A DNA stretch of 64,000 nt, from the NCBI RefSeq assembly GCF_001742285.1, contig NZ_MIEK01000011.1:1-64000 (forward strand), written 5' to 3'. Shown one piece after another: positions 28,767-37,642 of the stretch (positions are counted from its first letter, which is position 1; each line of letters opens with the position of its first letter). A model generated the notes under the pieces. It did not search any database. It was not told the origin of the DNA and saw nothing but the letters and a program-made list of their open reading frames with translations. The DNA comes from Enterococcus rivorum (GTDB lineage: Bacteria > Bacillota > Bacilli > Lactobacillales > Enterococcaceae). The position numbers were made by a program, and so were the translations under genes.

Positions 28767-29672
28767 TTGGATAGAGAAGTTTTTTTTGAACTAGTAGAAG
28801 TAAAAGCCAAGACAGCTAGTGTCTTTCCCTTTTTCATCGGGATTTGTTTTAGTTGGTATCACTATCGAAGTCTTCATTTAGGGTTTGTCTTACTATTTTT
28901 TGTTGCGATGTTTGTTTTTAACATGGCGGTAGATATTTTAGACAATTATAATGATTACCTTCATGCGAAAGAAGGGCATGATTATAAAGAAAAAACGAAT
29001 ATTATAGGTCGTGAGAACCTATCTTTACCCATGTTGCGCCGCTGGATCATTTGGATGGTCAGTCTGTCAGCTTTAATGGGTATTGGGCTATCCTTTATTG
29101 TTGGTTGGCCGTTATTATTGATGGGAATATATTGTTATAGCATTGGTATTTTTTATTCTTCAGGCCCTAAACCCTTATCAAGTCTACCCTTAGGAGAAGT
29201 TTTTTCTGGATTAACGATGGGTTTTATGATTCCGTTGATTTGTATTTATATTAACACTTACGAAATCTTCCAATGGTCATTTGTAAACGTAGGAAGTATT
29301 TTTCTAGTAACGTTACCTAATACCTGTTTGATTGCTAACTTGATGTTAGCTAATAATATTTGTGACTTAGAAGAAGATGAGAAAAATCATCGTTTCACCT
29401 TAGTCCACTATTTAGGAAAAAAAGTCTCTATTTTATTATTTGTTGGCTTAATTGTTATTGCTTTTTTGTCTATCTTTGTGGCAGTATGGTTTCAATTAAC
29501 TCCTGTTACGATGCTCTTGACACTGCTGGTCCTACCCTTTATTTGGAAACAGACACGCTTATTTTTAAAAAAACAAGTGAAAACAGAGACATTTAGTTGT
29601 GCAATTAAAATACTAGCTGTAGGCGCATTGGCTCAAGTACTATTTTTTAGTATAGGAATAATTTTTTTATAG
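28767..29672 (+). CDS. menA: UbiA-family prenyltransferase (MenA-like)
   Basis: A 301-residue protein with about nine hydrophobic helices. The first polar loop holds DNYNDY…GHDYKEKTN, the Asp-rich Mg-prenyl diphosphate site of UbiA enzymes, and a second site appears as NNICDLEEDEKNHRFTL. MenA attaches the polyprenyl tail to 1,4-dihydroxy-2-naphthoate. Start is TTG 28767 with GTAGGAG seven bases before. It lies opposite the polyprenyl synthase gene and 24 bases before an NDH-2-like gene. A role in extracellular electron transfer (DmkA-type) is an alternative. Confidence 0.85.
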   Translation: MDREVFFELVEVKAKTASVFPFFIGICFSWYHYRSLHLGFVLLFFVAMFVFNMAVDILDNYNDYLHAKEGHDYKEKTNIIGRENLSLPMLRRWIIWMVSLSALMGIGLSFIVGWPLLLMGIYCYSIGIFYSSGPKPLSSLPLGEVFSGLTMGFMIPLICIYINTYEIFQWSFVNVGSIFLVTLPNTCLIANLMLANNICDLEEDEKNHRFTLVHYLGKKVSILLFVGLIVIAFLSIFVAVWFQLTPVTMLLTLLVLPFIWKQTRLFLKKQVKTETFSCAIKILAVGALAQVLFFSIGIIFL

Positions 29673-29696
29673 AAGAGTGAAAAGAGGAGAGTTTTA

Positions 29697-30908
29697 ATGA
29701 GTAAACACGTCGTTATTTTAGGTGCCGGATATGCTGGACTTAGAGCATTGCACGAACTTCAAAAAGAAGATCAGGAAATCAAGATTACCTTGATTGATCA
29801 AAATGATTATCATTTTGAAGCGACTGCCATTCATGAAGTTGCTGCTGGAATCCAAACGTCAGAACGAATCACGTATCCCATTGAAGATGTTGTAAAAAAA
29901 TCTTGTACCACATTTATTCAAGCAACAGTGGAAAAAGTGGATAGCTCAAAACAAGTTGTCTGCCTGAAAGATCGTGAAGAAGTATCTTATGATTATCTGA
30001 TTGTAGCTTTGGGGTATGAATCAGAATCATTTGGAATCAAAGGTGTAGAGGAGTTTTCATTAAAAATGGTGGATATTCCCACCTCTGAAAAAGTCTATCA
30101 GCACTTAGTTCAGCAAATGGAGAATTATAAAGAAACAAAAGATGAGAACAACTTAAAAATCGTTGTTTGTGGTGCAGGTTTTACAGGAATTGAGCTACTG
30201 GGTTCCCTTGTTGAAGGGAAAAAGAAGTTAGCTGATATTGCTGGTGTATCACCAGATAAAATTCAATTATATTGTGTTGAAGCCGTTACACGCTTGTTGC
30301 CAATGTTTAGCGAAAAATTAGGCGATTACGGGATTAGACACCTAAAAGATTGGGGTGTTAAATTCTTACTAGGAAAACCTATCAAAGAAATTAAACAAGA
30401 CACGGTTGTCTATTTAGACAATCAAGAAACCAATGAGCTAGCCGAACTAAAAGCAAAAACAATTATCTGGACAACAGGTGTCAGTGGAAGTCATGTTGTA
30501 GGAGATTCAGGGTTTTCTGAAAAACGTGGTCGTGTAATGGTTAAAGCTGATTTGACTGATTCAGAACACAACAACGTATATATTATTGGTGATTGCTCAG
30601 CAGTTATGGATAAAGAAACGAATCGACCTTACCCAACAACGGCTCAAATTGCATTAAAGATGGGGGCCCATGCTGGTAAAAATATTAAAGCTCAAATCAA
30701 AGGCCAGTCTACAACAGAATTTAGCTTCCGTTCACAAGGATCGGTGGCATCTATTGGTAATTCCCATGCTTTTGGGGTTGTTGGGAAAAAGGAAATCAAA
30801 GGCTATCCAGCTTCAGTTATTAAAAAAGTCATTCTAGATCGTTCTTTACTTGAAACAGGTGGGGTCAAAGAAATGTTAGCGAAAGGTCGCTTTGACTTTT
30901 ATCATTAA
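29697..30908 (+). CDS. Type II NADH dehydrogenase (NDH-2-like flavoprotein)
   Basis: A 403-residue pyridine nucleotide-disulphide oxidoreductase. The N-terminal FAD site is HVVILGAGYAGL, and the second Rossmann motif for NAD(P)H is IVVCGAGFTGIE (about residue 160). The late FAD segment is NVYIIGDCSA. NDH-2 enzymes pass electrons from NADH to quinone at the membrane surface without pumping protons. The short distance to the MenA-like gene, and cydABDC nearby, suggest a NADH–quinone–cytochrome bd chain. Which NDH-2 subgroup this is cannot be settled by eye. Confidence 0.88.
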   Translation: MSKHVVILGAGYAGLRALHELQKEDQEIKITLIDQNDYHFEATAIHEVAAGIQTSERITYPIEDVVKKSCTTFIQATVEKVDSSKQVVCLKDREEVSYDYLIVALGYESESFGIKGVEEFSLKMVDIPTSEKVYQHLVQQMENYKETKDENNLKIVVCGAGFTGIELLGSLVEGKKKLADIAGVSPDKIQLYCVEAVTRLLPMFSEKLGDYGIRHLKDWGVKFLLGKPIKEIKQDTVVYLDNQETNELAELKAKTIIWTTGVSGSHVVGDSGFSEKRGRVMVKADLTDSEHNNVYIIGDCSAVMDKETNRPYPTTAQIALKMGAHAGKNIKAQIKGQSTTEFSFRSQGSVASIGNSHAFGVVGKKEIKGYPASVIKKVILDRSLLETGGVKEMLAKGRFDFYH

Positions 30909-30915
30909 AAAAATT

Positions 30916-30962
30916 AAGGCATTTGATATTCTTACTAAGAATATTGAGTGCTTTTTCTTTTT
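30916..30962 (+). terminator. Terminator after NDH-2
   Basis: Nested stem: ATATTCTT with AAGAATAT plus an outer GCA/TGC pairing, followed by CTTTTTCTTTTTTT. Confidence 0.7.
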
Positions 30963-31082
30963 TTATCTAGAGACAAAATATAAAACGTTTTCTTTTTAGA
31001 TTCTATCAATAAAACAAGTGGGGCACTTTTGTTCGGCTCCATTTTTATGTATAATAGAGAGTGATGAAAAGAGGGATGTTAA

Positions 31083-33458
31083 ATGGCACAAAGAAAAGGT
31101 GCGAAAAAAAGAAAAACAAAAAAACAAAAGCAACAACAAGAGCATCTTAATTTCATTTTTATTGGTCTTTTCTTTATATTTTTTGGACTATTTGGATTAC
31201 TAAAATTAGGATTTCTAGGCACATTAGTTGCTAATTGTTTGCGAATTATTGTGGGAAATACATATTCAATCGGAGCATCCCTATTAATGGTATATGGTCT
31301 TTTATTGATAATTTATGGAAAAGATTTTCCAATAAAGAAAAGTCGTCCTATCGTTGGTGGCATTATTTTATATTTAGGAATCTTATTATTTATGCATGCC
31401 TATTTATTTAGAAATGTTGGTCACACACCCAATGCGATTGGGACCACTTGGAATACTCTCCAAATGGATTTGAGAGGGAATCTTGTATCAGAAAATGTTG
31501 GTGGCGGAATGATTGGGGCTGTTCTATATAGCGGAACCTACTTTTTGGTTGCTCAACTAGGGAGTTATCTGATAGCTAGTTTTTTGGTTTTACTAGGTTT
31601 ATTTTTAATGAGTATGTTGGACTTTCAACAAGTAACTAGTGGTCTTCAAATAATTAGAGAGAAGATTAGTTCCGCAGTAGCCAATAGCCAAGAGCGACAA
31701 GAAAAGCGTGATGCAAAACGTTCAGAGAAAAGAGCTGAAAAACAAGCAAAAGCAGAAGCTTTAGCTGAGGAGCGATTAAAAAATGCGGTTCGTGAGCGAA
31801 CACCAGGGGAAAAATTAGCGGAAGAAGAATGGCAACAAACCGAAAAAATTCCGCAAGAACCTGAACAATTAACGTTAGTACCAATTGATAGCTTTCAAAA
31901 TCAAGCACCAGAAGATATCGCGCCATTAGAACAACCAATGGCCGAACTATCTGAAGCAGATGAAAATGGTGAACTGGATTTTGATATTTTAGCAGAAGCA
32001 GAAGATCGGGACTACCAGTTGCCTCCTTCAACCTTACTAGATTCTATTCCGTCAGCGGATCAAAGTGGCGAATATCAAAAAATTGAAAAAAATATCAGTG
32101 TTCTTGAACAAACATTTAATAGCTTCGGTGTGGATGCAAAAGTCGTTAAAGCAAGTTTAGGACCTGCTGTAACAAAGTTTGAAATTCAACCAGCTGTTGG
32201 TGTGAAAGTTAGCAAAATTGTTAGTTTGACAGATGATATCGCATTAGCTTTGGCTGCAAAGGATGTGCGGATGGAAGCGCCAATTCCTGGTAAGTCACTA
32301 ATTGGGATTGAGGTACCTAATAGCACAGTCAGTACGGTATCTTTTAGAGATATTATTGAATCACAGCCCAGTAACCCAGATAAATTGCTGGAAGTACCTT
32401 TAGGAAGAGACATTTCAGGGATGGTTCAGTCTGCCGACTTAACGAAGATGCCTCACTTGCTGATTGCGGGTTCAACAGGAAGTGGGAAATCTGTAGCAAT
32501 TAATGGGATTATAGCTAGTATTTTAATGCGAGCGAAACCACATGAAGTAAAATTAATGATGATTGATCCAAAAATGGTGGAGTTAAATGTTTATAATGGT
32601 ATTCCCCATTTGTTAACACCGGTAGTAACAAATCCGAGAAAAGCGGCTCAAGCGTTACAAAAAGTTGTTCAAGAAATGGAATTTCGTTATGAAAAATTTG
32701 CGGCAACAGGGGTCAGAAATATTTCGGGATACAACGAATTTGTCGCTCAGAAAAATTTGGAAATGGGTGAAAATCATCCTCTGTTACCGTTTATTGTGGT
32801 GATTGTAGATGAGTTAGCCGATTTGATGATGGTAGCTAGTAACGAAGTAGAAGATGCGATTATTCGCTTAGCACAAATGGCTCGTGCTGCTGGGATTCAT
32901 ATGATTCTTGCAACACAACGCCCAAGTGTCGATGTTATTACGGGCATCATCAAAGCAAACGTCCCTTCAAGGATTGCGTTTGCTGTTTCTAGTGGAACGG
33001 ATTCCAGAACTATTATTGATAGTAACGGGGCGGAAAAACTATTGGGACGTGGAGATATGCTCTTTTTACCAATGGGAGAGAATAAGCCTATTCGTGTCCA
33101 AGGAGCCTTTATTTCAGATCATGAAGTAGAACGAATCGTTGATTTTGTAACCGATCAGCAAGAAGCTGATTATCAAGAAAGTATGATGCCAACGGAAGAA
33201 AGTGCGACCAGTGGTTCTAGTGAAGCCTCTCAAGATGAATTGTATGAGGAAGCGAAAGCCCTAGTGATTGAGATGCAAACAGCGAGCATATCATTGTTGC
33301 AAAGACGTTTTAGAATTGGTTATAATCGTGCGGCTCGATTGGTGGATGAATTAGAAGAACATGGTGTAATTGGTCCATCAGAAGGAAGCAAGCCTAGAAA
33401 AGTGTTTATTGAACCTCAACCTGAAGAGAGTTCTGAAGATATCGGGCCTGAGCAATAA
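31083..33458 (+). CDS. ftsK: DNA translocase FtsK/SpoIIIE
   Basis: A 791-residue septal DNA pump. A basic N-terminus and four membrane helices (about 20–175) are followed by a charged linker (about 185–330) and the RecA-like motor. Walker A is AGSTGSGKS and Walker B is [11 protein letters not shown]. The C-terminal gamma winged helix includes [18 protein letters not shown], which reads orientation sequences on the chromosome. It clears DNA from the closing septum. GAGGGATG gives the ribosome site. Own promoter region and terminator. Confidence 0.93.
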   Translation: MAQRKGAKKRKTKKQKQQQEHLNFIFIGLFFIFFGLFGLLKLGFLGTLVANCLRIIVGNTYSIGASLLMVYGLLLIIYGKDFPIKKSRPIVGGIILYLGILLFMHAYLFRNVGHTPNAIGTTWNTLQMDLRGNLVSENVGGGMIGAVLYSGTYFLVAQLGSYLIASFLVLLGLFLMSMLDFQQVTSGLQIIREKISSAVANSQERQEKRDAKRSEKRAEKQAKAEALAEERLKNAVRERTPGEKLAEEEWQQTEKIPQEPEQLTLVPIDSFQNQAPEDIAPLEQPMAELSEADENGELDFDILAEAEDRDYQLPPSTLLDSIPSADQSGEYQKIEKNISVLEQTFNSFGVDAKVVKASLGPAVTKFEIQPAVGVKVSKIVSLTDDIALALAAKDVRMEAPIPGKSLIGIEVPNSTVSTVSFRDIIESQPSNPDKLLEVPLGRDISGMVQSADLTKMPHLLIAGSTGSGKSVAINGIIASILMRAKPHEVKLMMIDPKMVELNVYNGIPHLLTPVVTNPRKAAQALQKVVQEMEFRYEKFAATGVRNISGYNEFVAQKNLEMGENHPLLPFIVVIVDELADLMMVASNEVEDAIIRLAQMARAAGIHMILATQRPSVDVITGIIKANVPSRIAFAVSSGTDSRTIIDSNGAEKLLGRGDMLFLPMGENKPIRVQGAFISDHEVERIVDFVTDQQEADYQESMMPTEESATSGSSEASQDELYEEAKALVIEMQTASISLLQRRFRIGYNRAARLVDELEEHGVIGPSEGSKPRKVFIEPQPEESSEDIGPEQ

Positions 33459-33480
33459 CACATAATCTGAAATAAATAAG

Positions 33481-33526
33481 AGACATACGTTAAACAGACT
33501 GGCTGTTTTAGCGTGTGTCTTTTCTT
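33481..33526 (+). terminator. ftsK terminator
   Basis: Stem AGACATACG with CGTGTGTCT (G·U pairs), extended by TAAAC/GTTTTA, then TTTTCTT. Confidence 0.6.
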
Positions 33527-33653
33527 AACACTTTTTTTGAGAAATTGATGTTCATTTTTCGTATGCTTCTTCAAGTTAATTCTATTATAATTACTGTAAC
33601 AAAATTTTTTCTTGATAAATCTCAACTATTACTTTTTGAAAAAGGTGAAAAAG

Positions 33654-34700
33654 ATGATAACAAATGAACAGACAAAAAAGAAATACTATCAAGCGATGCT
33701 TGAAAAAGACTCAAATTATGACGGAATATTTTTTGCAGGCATTACAACAACAGGAATATTTTGCCATGCAACTTGCCCGGCAAGAAAACCTAAATATGAA
33801 AATTGTGCTTTTTATGAAACGGCTGAGGAAGCATTACTTTCTGGATTTAGACCATGCAAACGTTGTAGACCTCTTTCTTATCCAAAAGAACTTTCTCCAG
33901 TTGTTCAGCAAATAGTCAGTTTGGTAGAAGAAAATCCTGATAAAAGATGGAAAGACGCTGATTTTGAACGTTTAGGAATCCACGCGGCAACTGCTCGAAG
34001 ACAATTTAAGAAAAAATATGGAATGACGTTTGTACAGTATGCTCGTGCCAGAAGGATGGGAATTGCTTTGAAGGAGATTAAAGCAGGTGAAAAAGTCATC
34101 CATGCTCAAATCGACTCTGGGTATGAATCCTCTAGTGGCTTCAATGACGCTTTTTTTAAAATCATGGGACATTCACCAAATAAATCAAGGGAGTCCATCA
34201 ATCTTTATGGAAACTGGATAGATACAAAACTAGGTCCAATGCTGAGTATCGCCGATGAAAATTTTTTGTATTTATTAGAATTTGTAGATCGACGAGGGTT
34301 AGAGCGAGAAATTGAACGATTAAGACAAAAGTTAAATGCTGCAATTATTCCGGGAAAAACAGTAATCTCTGAAAAAATTGAAGCAGAATTGAAAGTGTAC
34401 TTTCAAACAGGTCTAGCAAAATTTGAAACTCCCTACCAGCTTATTGGTTCAGATTTTCAAAAAAGTGTGTGGAAAGAGCTTCTAAAAATTGAAAAAGGAA
34501 AAACGTCTACTTACAAAGAGTTAGCTGAAAAATTAGGAAATCCTAAGGCAATGAGAGCCGTTGGTAATGCAAATGGCGCAAATCAATTGGCAATCATTAT
34601 ACCTTGTCACCGTGTTGTTCAATCAGATGGAACTATAGGTGGCTATGGTGGTGGAGTAGAAAGAAAACGTTGGCTCTTAAATCATGAAAAAAACGGCTAA
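33654..34700 (+). CDS. ada: Bifunctional Ada-type methylated-DNA repair protein/AraC regulator
   Basis: A 348-residue protein with the three parts of E. coli Ada. The N-terminal zinc domain has FCHATC and PCKRC; its first Cys is the expected acceptor for methyl phosphotriesters. An AraC-type helix-turn-helix follows (about 85–180, with ARRMGIALKEI and GYESSSGFNDAF). The C-terminal O6-alkylguanine transferase carries IPCHRVV with the acceptor Cys. It repairs alkylated DNA and probably activates its own gene when methylated. Start 33654 follows AAAGGTG; upstream ATG 33612 lacks a ribosome site. No partner repair gene sits downstream. Confidence 0.92.
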   Translation: MITNEQTKKKYYQAMLEKDSNYDGIFFAGITTTGIFCHATCPARKPKYENCAFYETAEEALLSGFRPCKRCRPLSYPKELSPVVQQIVSLVEENPDKRWKDADFERLGIHAATARRQFKKKYGMTFVQYARARRMGIALKEIKAGEKVIHAQIDSGYESSSGFNDAFFKIMGHSPNKSRESINLYGNWIDTKLGPMLSIADENFLYLLEFVDRRGLEREIERLRQKLNAAIIPGKTVISEKIEAELKVYFQTGLAKFETPYQLIGSDFQKSVWKELLKIEKGKTSTYKELAEKLGNPKAMRAVGNANGANQLAIIIPCHRVVQSDGTIGGYGGGVERKRWLLNHEKNG

Positions 34701-34854
34701 AAATAATTTAGTAGCTGCATTTTAAATCTTCACTAAATTATAACATTGCCAACCGGCTATACTAAATCATATATAAAAATAAACACCATTAGTGTTGTAT
34801 AAACTAGATAAGAATAATCCTATCTTTCAATTAAAAAAAGAAGACTAGGCTCCA

Positions 34855-34998
34855 CTACTAGCAGTTATTGCCAGTAAAAAATGAGCCCAAAGGTCAGGTC
34901 TCAGAGCTTCCAAGCTTCAAACTTGGGCTAAATAAATGGCAAGCCCAAGTCATTCACATTGGCTTCTGGTCACGGTTACTGACACTAACTGCTGGTAG
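34855..34998. repeat. Element bounded by 23-bp inverted repeats
   Basis: Outer arms 34855–34877 and 34976–34998 match at 20 of 23 positions in inverted orientation (left starts CTACTAGCAGTT, right ends AACTGCTGGTAG). Inside are AGCCCAA (34884–34890), TTGGGCT (34923–34929) and another AGCCCAAG (34942–34949). The size, about 144 bp, fits a small non-autonomous inverted-repeat element or a long RNA hairpin. No target-site duplication could be confirmed. Confidence 0.45.
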
Positions 34999-35313
34999 TT
35001 CCGCTGTTTCTTTGGAAGCAACCCTTTTTTTAAAACGGGTTAAATCTAGAAGAGGAACCTTTGTTTATGCAGCACTTGTGAAATTTTTTTTATTATAAAT
35101 ACATGACTTATGATAAAATATCTTTTGGGTCAAAATTACTTAATATCTACTGAATAAATTACAAATATTGATACACCAGCATTTATCTAGGATATTTACT
35201 GAAATAACTGCATGGTTTTTCTTCAAAATCTGGAAAAAGCTATGCACTTTAATTGTTTTGGAGAGTTTTCCTAGTGTGGGTGTTTTAATTTTTGGGTTTG
35301 TTAACTGAGTTTG

Positions 35314-35653
35314 CTGTGAGGAAAGAGCAAGTAGCTTTTAAAGCAATTGGGGAATTGTTTCCTCGCAAAGTACAACTCGTCACAGATAGGCAGTGTTGAG
35401 AATCACTGCGATTGCTTGCAGAGCAGATGATGCACAATATAAAGTGGCTTTAGCCACTTTCCTTTCAACTCTCTAAATGCTAAAGCATTAAGAGTTGAAG
35501 GAAGGCGAACACAGTGAGCGTTGTTTCATTATAGCTAAAATGGAGGTGCTATTTGCCTTCTTTGTCACCCTGTGACAAACAGTGTTTGGAATGAAATCGG
35601 AGTGGAAGTATGTCATCATTGAACGTAGTTGCTTCCGTACTAGCTGCCTCTTC
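35314..35653. other. Intergenic region dense in hairpins (possible structured RNA)
   Basis: Consecutive complementary arms: CTGTGA 35314 with TCACAG 35380; GAGGAAA 35318 with TTTCCTC 35358; CAATT/AATTG inside these; CAGTG 35391 with CACTG 35404; AAAGTGGCT 35441 with AGCCACTTT 35452; TCAACTCT 35465 with AGAGTTGA 35491; TTTGTCAC 35561 with GTGACAAA 35572. The right end carries the second copy of the repeat module seen at 18–70. No credible ORF. I could not match it to a named RNA class. The rest of 34701–36003 is AT-rich with no gene seen, apart from the elements listed separately. Confidence 0.4.
35588..35653. repeat. Intergenic repeat module, copy 2
   Basis: GGAATGAAATCGG at 35588–35600 and AGTTGCTTCCG-TACTAGCTGCCTCTTC at 35627–35653, matching the module at 18–70 in order and strand. 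The spacer between the blocks is 26 bases here against 14 there. Confidence 0.5.
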
Positions 35654-35857
35654 TTTTACTTTAAGTAGGACTCATTTTTTATCATTTTGCATTTATTCAG
35701 TAGGCATTCCACTACAGCGAACACAATGATTCAAAATGACATAACTTTCGTCTTATGAAGAAAAGGGAATCAGTTTAACTCAAAAACAGGAACTTTTGTT
35801 CACTGATTTGCTCTTTTGCTTTGGGGATAGTTGGTTATTTTACGGATTGTTCGTTGT

Positions 35858-35940
35858 AGTGTTACTTAGTTGTTTATAAATTGGTGTGGGTTAGTATAGT
35901 TTATCGATTTGCTGGGATATGAGCAACTTGATAAGCTAGC
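35858..35940 (+). pseudogene. Possible remnant of a second yjdF copy
   Basis: One frame reads through WCGLV, a stop, then FIDLLGYEQLDK, which resembles the YjdF start region (CGLVEF.D.DG). The 14-base block GGTGTGGGTTAGTA (35883–35896) is identical to 36242–36255 in the downstream yjdF. Several stops interrupt it and no intact start or C-terminus is present. Could be a partial duplication or chance similarity. Confidence 0.3.
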
Positions 35941-36003
35941 TTTTTTATTTTAACCTCTAATTTAGTAAGTCATAGTAGAAAAAAAGAGGACAATCAATCG
36001 TCA

Positions 36004-36033
36004 TTGTTGTAGAGCTGAACAATAGTGTATAAT
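36004..36033 (+). promoter_or_regulatory. Promoter of the yjdF leader
   Basis: TTGTTG, an 18-base spacer and a perfect TATAAT, about 175 bases before the yjdF start. Confidence 0.5.
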
Positions 36034-36089
36034 AGAAAGAAGGAATAATAATATATATATATATTAATAAAGATAAAAAGAGTATAAAA

Positions 36090-36200
36090 ACACATTTTTT
36101 GGTTTGTAGTCCAAAGCAATGATGAATTGTCAGTAACCTTCCCCTCCTTGGGTCGTCCATTACTCTTTTAAACAATCGTTACAAAGGTTTATTAAAGGAG
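36090..36200 (+). promoter_or_regulatory. Candidate yjdF-type riboswitch leader
   Basis: A conserved-looking untranslated stretch with GTAGTCCAAAGCAATGA, CAGTAACC and GGGTCGTCC lies directly before the ribosome site of a YjdF (DUF2992) gene. In Firmicutes yjdF genes are commonly preceded by the yjdF RNA motif, which binds azaaromatic compounds (known). I assign it from position and gross appearance, not from a covariance match. An ATG-proximal AAAGGAGGAG follows. Confidence 0.5.
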
Positions 36201-36208
36201 GAGTTTTT

Positions 36209-36603
36209 ATGCAATTAACTATTTTTTTAACGGGCAATTTAGGTGTGGGTTAGTAGAATTTACAGATACAGATGGGCATTTGCAAGTAAGACAACATATT
36301 TTTTGGAAAGAGCCCAATGAAGAAGAAATTTTTAGCTTTCTTTCTAGACGCTTGCCTCAATTATTAGAACAAAAGTGGTATGCGGATATAAAAGAAATAA
36401 AAGAGCAAAAGCGGGTAAATCCTAAACGGATGCAACGGATGCTTAGAATAGCACGTCAAAAACTAGTCTTATCTACAAAATCCCAACAAGCGATTTCCCA
36501 GCAAAGAGATAAGCTAAAAACGATTAAAAACAAAAGGAACAAAGAAGGAAAACAACAATTTATGGAAGAACAATTCAAGAAAAAACAGGAGAAACGTCGT
36601 TAA
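36209..36603 (+). pseudogene. yjdF: yjdF (DUF2992), frameshifted
   Basis: Translation from ATG 36209, just after AAAGGAGGAG, reads MQLTIFLTGNLGVG and stops at 36251–36253. Shifting by one base at AATTTAGG (36236–36243) gives GN(F)RCGLVEFTDTDG and an open frame to 36603 rich in Lys, Arg and Gln, with the family motif HIFWKEP and the basic C-terminal tail. The family average is about 130–140 residues, so only one base seems lost, probably a T. YjdF function is unknown; its riboswitch link suggests a response to toxic aromatic compounds. The ribosome site and leader look intact, so the damage may be recent or a sequence error. Confidence 0.75.
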
Positions 36604-36801
36604 ATGAACCTAAAACCAATAACAGACAAGCATGCTATTTTGTAGCAAGAAAGACATGTTTAAACAGTACGCAAAAAATTTGAATTTATATAGATAGAGC
36701 TGAATGGATTCTGACGTTTCAATGATAAGCATTAAGAGTAAATATCTCTATAGGTGCCAGATGATTTGGTATAATAAAAATAAAACAAGGATGGAAGATG
36801 A

Positions 36802-37503
36802 ATGAGGAGAAAAAGTGTATTATATTTAGAAGTTGCGGATCAAATAAAGTCTGATATTATTAGTGGAAAGTATCCTGTAGGGTCGTTACTACCTACAGAA
36901 ATAGAATTGGAAAAATTATTTGATGTAAGTAAAATTACTGTTAGGCGAGCAATAGAACTGCTTGCTGACGAAGAGCTAGTTGAAAAGAAGAGTGGTAAAG
37001 GAACGACAGTTCTAAGTAATCAACCTTACAACAAGTTGTCAAAAGCAGGAACATTTACGGAATACTTAAATAATTCGGGACAAAAGGTTGAAAAAAAATC
37101 TGTAGCTTTAGAACAGGTAACCATATCCGAGGATTCAGAACTTTTTCCTTTTTTTGGCTCTTCGGCCACTAAATTATCACGGTTGTACATATTAGATGGA
37201 GAACCCTATATCTTTTTTGAATACTATTTATCAAAAATGTTATCAGATGTGACTTTAGAAGATTTTAACCAGGAATCCTTATATCGTATAATGGATCAAC
37301 ATGGAATAGAAATTGTTAAATTTCAAGACAGTTTTCAACCGATTCAATTGACTCTAGAGCAGCAGCAGACTTTCAAAACAACAGAAACGACCGCTTTAAA
37401 ACGGATTAGAAAATCATTCAATCCTTCGGGAGCTGTAGTAGAATACTCAGAAGCAATTTACAATACTTCTGTTCATCCGTATGTGATTGAATATGAATCG
37501 TAA
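36802..37503 (+). CDS. GntR/HutC family transcriptional regulator
   Basis: A 233-residue regulator. The N-terminal winged helix (about 5–70) contains SGKYPVGSLLPTEIELEKLF and SKITVRRAIELL, typical of GntR. From about residue 85 a UTRA ligand domain follows, with FTEYL, EPYIFFEYYL and a late SEAIYNTSVHPYVIEY. HutC-type regulators sense small metabolites, often sugar phosphates or amino-sugar derivatives. AAGGATGG lies seven bases before the ATG. It is alone, followed by a terminator, so the neighbour it controls is not obvious. Confidence 0.88.
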   Translation: MRRKSVLYLEVADQIKSDIISGKYPVGSLLPTEIELEKLFDVSKITVRRAIELLADEELVEKKSGKGTTVLSNQPYNKLSKAGTFTEYLNNSGQKVEKKSVALEQVTISEDSELFPFFGSSATKLSRLYILDGEPYIFFEYYLSKMLSDVTLEDFNQESLYRIMDQHGIEIVKFQDSFQPIQLTLEQQQTFKTTETTALKRIRKSFNPSGAVVEYSEAIYNTSVHPYVIEYES

Positions 37504-37535
37504 AAAAGCTTAATACCATAGAATAAAATTACGCA

Positions 37536-37580
37536 AATAACAAGTTACTTACAATAATGTAAGCAACTTGTTATTTTTTT
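37536..37580 (+). terminator. Terminator after the GntR gene
   Basis: A 17-bp stem (AATAACAAGTTACTTAC with GTAAGCAACTTGTTATT, one mismatch) and a T-run of seven. Confidence 0.8.
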
Positions 37581-37642
37581 CAATGTTCAACTTCTATTTT
37601 TTATATTAAGCTTGATAAGGTAAAGAAAAGGGAGCGATTAAT

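Noticed and set aside
31666-32031. A 121-codon minus-strand frame inside ftsK
   Set aside because: It mirrors the repetitive charged linker of FtsK, whose codon bias keeps the antisense frame open.
34868-35098. A 76-codon open frame in the 35-kb intergenic region
   Set aside because: It overlaps the inverted-repeat element, lacks a ribosome site and has no recognisable protein pattern.
35310-35380. RNase P RNA (rnpB), suggested by GAGGAAAG
   Set aside because: The following bases do not continue the conserved rnpB core and no matching 3' core was found.
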